Source: Gammaproteobacteria bacterium (GTDB taxonomy: Bacteria > Pseudomonadota > Gammaproteobacteria > Chromatiales > Chromatiaceae). From it: a stretch of 26,187 nucleotides of DNA. The stretch covers positions 1 through 26,187 of the forward strand of contig VMDJ01000132.1 in NCBI GenBank assembly GCA_008080925.1, in the 5' to 3' direction. A program made the translations under genes and the position numbers. Under the pieces are notes generated by a model. The model was not told the DNA's origin. It did not search any database and saw only the letters and a list, made by a program, of their open reading frames with translations. This document shows positions 23,669 to 26,187 of this stretch, in pieces; position 1 is the first letter of the stretch; every line of letters starts with the position of its first letter.

Positions 23669-24482
23669 CTAACTCACTCGATTCATTCAACAAGGCATAC
23701 AAGCGGCCACGTTGAATCGATTTTTGCGCCTGAGCAATGGTGCCGTTTCTTTCCCAAACACGTAAACGTTCACGCAAGATAGGCATTGCCTTCTGCAGGG
23801 TCATACCTGCATGCACTTCAGGAAGATAAAGCAAGCGCAGCAGAACGTAATCTAAGCCTGTTAGAAACTCATCAGAGGTGCGATCACTAAACACAGTTGG
23901 ATAAGCGAAATGTGAATCGTTAATCAAACCCAGCATCTGTGATAACTCTTCTACGATACAAGGTACGAAGCGACCTTTAGATTGAGCGCGCTCAACAGGG
24001 ATAACAACGGTGCCACCGGTAATCTCTGACCATCGATTGAATCGGATACTGCCCATGCAGACAGCATCATCCATATAGTTCAAACGCTCAGGTGAAAGCT
24101 CACGAGCAACCGTTGGATACAAATCCTCATTTCCCGAGAAAAAAATCTTAACGTTGGCTTGTTCTCTATTCGGCACAAAGTGTACCGGCAGATTAGTGAT
24201 CTCACTGAGATGATGGAAATGCATTGCGATCAACCAACGTTGCTCTTCTGCATCGCCCGATGTGCTGTTAACCCAAACGCGCAATGGCTGGTGCCATTTA
24301 CGAATCAATGGACGAACTTGCTCGTACTCACCACGCATAGCGATATCGAGAAAAGCATGTTCGATGTATTTAGGGTTTTGCCAATGGGGTAACTTCTTCT
24401 GAGTCGCAGCAAATACACTCGCCGTCAGCAAACATGCCAGTAGCAGTATCAGTGTTCGGTGATGCCAGCGAGATGACTTCAT
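23658..24482 (-). CDS. Secreted DUF2927 protein
   Basis: Encodes 274 residues. A signal peptide (basic start, Leu-rich core) probably ends near SVFA, residue 25. The centre has RPLIRKWHQPLRVWV (57-71), a hydrophobic stretch around 95-116, and the family block CIVEELSQMLGLINDS (175-190), then YPTVFSDRTSDEF and LDYVLLRLLYLPEVHAGM (210-227). This fits DUF2927, a secreted family with no proven function. EELSQ at the place of a zinc-protease-like helix is suggestive, but the HExxH ligands are absent. Cys142 and Cys175 could pair. It overlaps the end of rsmA by 11 bases and diverges from the MFS gene. Confidence 0.8.
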   Translation of the reverse strand: MKSSRWHHRTLILLLACLLTASVFAATQKKLPHWQNPKYIEHAFLDIAMRGEYEQVRPLIRKWHQPLRVWVNSTSGDAEEQRWLIAMHFHHLSEITNLPVHFVPNREQANVKIFFSGNEDLYPTVARELSPERLNYMDDAVCMGSIRFNRWSEITGGTVVIPVERAQSKGRFVPCIVEELSQMLGLINDSHFAYPTVFSDRTSDEFLTGLDYVLLRLLYLPEVHAGMTLQKAMPILRERLRVWERNGTIAQAQKSIQRGRLYALLNESSELVTQ

Positions 24483-24522
24483 AATTGATTAGGGACTCAG
24501 TTATGACATTAAGTTGATATCG

Positions 24523-24551
24523 AATGTAGCCACCTAAACCAGTTAGTTCAA
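24523..24551 (-). promoter_or_regulatory. Candidate promoter of the DUF2927 gene
   Basis: On the minus strand TTGAAC (plus 24546-24551) and TACATT (24523-24528) are separated by exactly 17 bases. Each hexamer matches 4 of 6 consensus positions, and the start codon lies about 40 bases downstream. No regulator site is recognised. Confidence 0.4.
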
Positions 24552-24611
24552 CAAACAGTTGCATATCAATAAATACTAATAATCTGGTATGCCTACAGCT
24601 TGTTTATTCTC

Positions 24612-24640
24612 TTGACGCTCATTCGCCTTTCGCTGTTAAT
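24612..24640 (+). promoter_or_regulatory. Candidate promoter of the MFS gene
   Basis: TTGACG (24612-24617, 5/6 match) and GTTAAT (24635-24640, 4/6 match) are separated by 17 bases, and the MFS start codon follows 28 bases later. The only other feature of the spacer 24483-24668 is the opposing promoter candidate for the DUF2927 gene. Confidence 0.4.
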
Positions 24641-24668
24641 GACCTTTCAATTTTGAGTCTTCTTCATC

Positions 24669-25880
24669 ATGAATAACGCGCTGAACCAAAAGGCTTTTTG
24701 GATCCTGACTGCTGGATCGCTCATGCTTGCAATCACTTTGGGTATACGCCATGCCTTTGGTGTCTTCCTGGTACCCATGTCGATTGATAATGGTTGGGGG
24801 CGTGAAACTTTTGGTTTTGCCATTGCGCTACAAAATTTGATTTGGGGCCTATCTCAACCCGTTGTTGGTCACTATGCTGACAAATTAGGTGCCAAGCCGG
24901 TCATGTTAGTAGGTGGCTTACTCTATGCCCTCGGCCTCTTTGGTATGGCGACAGGTCATTCCTCTACGATGCTCATCATCTCTTCAGGCTTTTTGATTGG
25001 TATCGGATTAGCCGGCACCACCTTCCCTGTGATTTTTGGCGCGATAAGCCGAGTGGTACCTGCGGAAAAACGTTCTTTCGCGCTTGGCGTATCGATGTCG
25101 ATCGGTTCTTTGGGGCAATTTGTTTTATTGCCTTTGTCCATTGTGCTTCTCGATTATCAAGGCTGGAGCTACAGCTTAATGATGCTTTGTGTGTTGAGCT
25201 TATTCATCCTACCTCTATCTTTTATTTTTAGCGCATCAAAAAACAATTCATCTAATACAAAGAATGTCACTCACTCAACTCCCTTTGTTTTAAAAAGCGC
25301 TCTGAACTCTCGTGCCTTTCAATTGCTTTGCTTAGGCTTTTTTGTCTGTGGTTTTCACGTGTTGTTTATCGCGACACATTTACCCGGCTACTTAACAAGT
25401 CATGGCTTAAGTGCCATGTCAGGCTCGATTGCTTTGGCATTGATCGGGCTGTTCAATATCTTTGGCTCGTATTTCGCTGGCGTCCTTGGCGGCCGTTATG
25501 CAAAACCCAAACTACTTTCTGCGATCTACTTCAGCCGAATGATTGCGATAGTCTTTTTACTTGCCATTCCTTTATCAGAAATCACTGTCTATCTCTTCGC
25601 CGCCATGATGGGGCTTCTGTGGTTAAGTACCGTGCCATTAACCAATGGCATAGTGGCTTCACTCTTTGGTGTTGAACATATGGCGATGCTCGGTGGAATT
25701 GTTTTCTTGTCGCATCAAGTGGGTGCTTTTTTAGGCGGCTGGCTAGGTGGATCAATCTACGACCTGAACGGCTCCTATGATCTCGCTTGGTTCATTGCGA
25801 TTGGATTAGCTTTATTTGCTGCGGCAGTGAACTTACCAATTAAAGAAGAAGCACATCATTGGGATGAACATCATGGATAA
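24669..25880 (+). CDS. MFS transporter, monocarboxylate-like
   Basis: Encodes 403 residues with about twelve hydrophobic helices in two halves split by a polar loop (SASKNNSSNTKNVTHST, about 188-204). The first cytosolic loop carries the MFS motif GHYADKLGAKPVML. The N-terminal ITLGIRHAFGVFLVPMS and the whole layout resemble the oxalate/formate and monocarboxylate branch. The substrate is unknown. The C-terminus is His- and Glu-rich (KEEAHHWDEHHG). No clear ribosome site precedes the ATG. The last eight bases overlap the start of a 45-aa membrane peptide gene. Confidence 0.93.
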   Translation: MNNALNQKAFWILTAGSLMLAITLGIRHAFGVFLVPMSIDNGWGRETFGFAIALQNLIWGLSQPVVGHYADKLGAKPVMLVGGLLYALGLFGMATGHSSTMLIISSGFLIGIGLAGTTFPVIFGAISRVVPAEKRSFALGVSMSIGSLGQFVLLPLSIVLLDYQGWSYSLMMLCVLSLFILPLSFIFSASKNNSSNTKNVTHSTPFVLKSALNSRAFQLLCLGFFVCGFHVLFIATHLPGYLTSHGLSAMSGSIALALIGLFNIFGSYFAGVLGGRYAKPKLLSAIYFSRMIAIVFLLAIPLSEITVYLFAAMMGLLWLSTVPLTNGIVASLFGVEHMAMLGGIVFLSHQVGAFLGGWLGGSIYDLNGSYDLAWFIAIGLALFAAAVNLPIKEEAHHWDEHHG

Positions 25881-26010
25881 GCCCACACCTCGATGGTTAG
25901 CGCTTAGTCTGGTGTTACTAGGGGCCGCACTCACTGCGGGGACTTTTGCGCTCTATCGATACTACGCCGGCAGTTTATTTGTCTCTTCTACGTTGACCTC
26001 CTGCACATAA
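25873..26010 (+). CDS. Hypothetical 45-aa membrane peptide
   Basis: ATG at 25873-25875 opens 45 codons to TAA at 26008-26010. The peptide starts MDKPTPRWLALSLVLLGAAL, giving a short basic/polar N-terminus and one membrane helix (about 9-27). It then has YRYYAG and a Ser/Thr-rich end with one Cys (SSTLTSCT). Its start overlaps the MFS stop by eight bases, a GGGATG stretch lies about six bases upstream, and the terminator follows ten bases after its stop. This placement supports real translation from the MFS transcript. I do not recognise a family, and the role is unknown. Confidence 0.6.
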   Translation: MDKPTPRWLALSLVLLGAALTAGTFALYRYYAGSLFVSSTLTSCT

Positions 26011-26021
26011 TTCACTCACAT

Positions 26022-26051
26022 AAAAAAGCCCGGCTTAGCCGGGCTTTTTTT
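26022..26051. terminator. Bidirectional intrinsic terminator
   Basis: A GC-rich 8-bp stem (26027-26034 with 26038-26045, loop TTA) is flanked by six A residues on the left and seven T residues on the right. It can therefore end both the rightward MFS transcript and the leftward ssb transcript. Confidence 0.93.
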
Positions 26052-26064
26052 CGATACCGTTCAA

Positions 26065-26187
26065 TTAAAACGGAATATCTTCGTCGGTATAACCGTTATC
26101 CATAGAGGCTGGCGCAGGCGCTGATTGCGAGCCACCTTTAGATTGGCCCCCGCCAAATTCTGCACTTCCGCCACTACGACCACCGCC
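26065..26187 (-). CDS. ssb: Single-stranded DNA-binding protein, C-terminal end
   Basis: Only the last 40 codons are inside the window; the gene continues past base 26187. The visible peptide is a Gly/Ser/Gln-rich disordered linker (GGGRSGGSAEFGGGQSKGGS, then a Pro/Ala stretch) ending in NGYTDEDIPF. The acidic DEDIPF tip is the universal SSB tail that docks repair and replication proteins, including RecG. The stop TAA is at 26065-26067, 14 bases from the bidirectional terminator. The OB-fold domain is not visible, but the tail is diagnostic. Confidence 0.93.
   Translation of the reverse strand, partial: GGGRSGGSAEFGGGQSKGGSQSAPAPASMDNGYTDEDIPF

Noticed and set aside
25328..25675. 115-codon open frame on the plus strand
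   Set aside because: It is an alternative frame inside the MFS transporter, without its own start signals or family features.
1..26187. CRISPR arrays, insertion sequences, phage or defence genes, tRNA or rRNA genes
   Set aside because: No regularly spaced repeats, transposase, integrase, effector motifs or cloverleaf-like segments were seen on either strand. The genes are core metabolic and housekeeping functions.

Overview
The window looks like the chromosome of a gammaproteobacterium of moderate GC content. Gene content points to the Pseudomonas/Oceanospirillales side rather than to enteric bacteria. Evidence for this is a caa3-like cox locus with DUF2244, DUF2909 and a short assembly peptide, the complete bioBFHCD block, the order miaB-phoH-ybeY-corC-lnt, a recG-ubiC-ubiA run, and an ialB family gene. 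No tRNA, rRNA, insertion sequence, integrase or CRISPR array is visible. Genus assignment is inference and was not attempted further.

Layout. (1) 1-5169: a cytochrome c oxidase operon on the minus strand, read DUF2244 - coxB - coxA - 37-aa assembly peptide - ctaG - coxC. It ends at a hairpin terminator and meets the end of a DUF2909 gene. (2) 5420-10242: a biotin operon on the minus strand, read small membrane protein - bioB - bioF - bioH - bioC - bioD, with every junction overlapping by 1-14 bases. Its control region at 10243-10339 holds a sigma70-like promoter overlapped by a two-half-site element resembling the BirA operator. (3) 10340-11421: comF, diverging from the bio operon, and dksA, which lacks three of the four zinc-ligand cysteines. 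(4) 11550-15181: recG, ubiC and ubiA on the minus strand. (5) 15226-15639: a YjbQ family gene. (6) 15636-21768: miaB, phoH, ybeY, corC, lnt, ridA and ialB on the minus strand with small gaps or overlaps. (7) 21957-24482: an EamA transporter and rsmA on the plus strand, meeting a secreted DUF2927 protein on the minus strand. (8) 24669-26187: an MFS transporter overlapping a 45-aa membrane peptide gene, a strong bidirectional terminator, and the 3' end of ssb.

How the genes work together. Region 1 builds the terminal oxidase and its copper centres. Region 2 makes biotin from a malonyl-ACP methyl ester: BioC starts the chain, BioH releases it, and BioF, BioD and BioB finish the ring system. The first gene of that operon is an unknown membrane protein under the same apparent biotin control. 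Region 6 groups tRNA modification, RNA and ribosome quality control, and lipoprotein maturation.

Most of the window is conserved housekeeping DNA. I see no convincing wholly new multi-gene system. The most worthwhile leads are the unknown membrane protein under apparent BirA control, the cysteine-depleted DksA, the DUF2927 protein, and the small membrane peptides. All functional statements rest on reading the sequence; no database search was possible.
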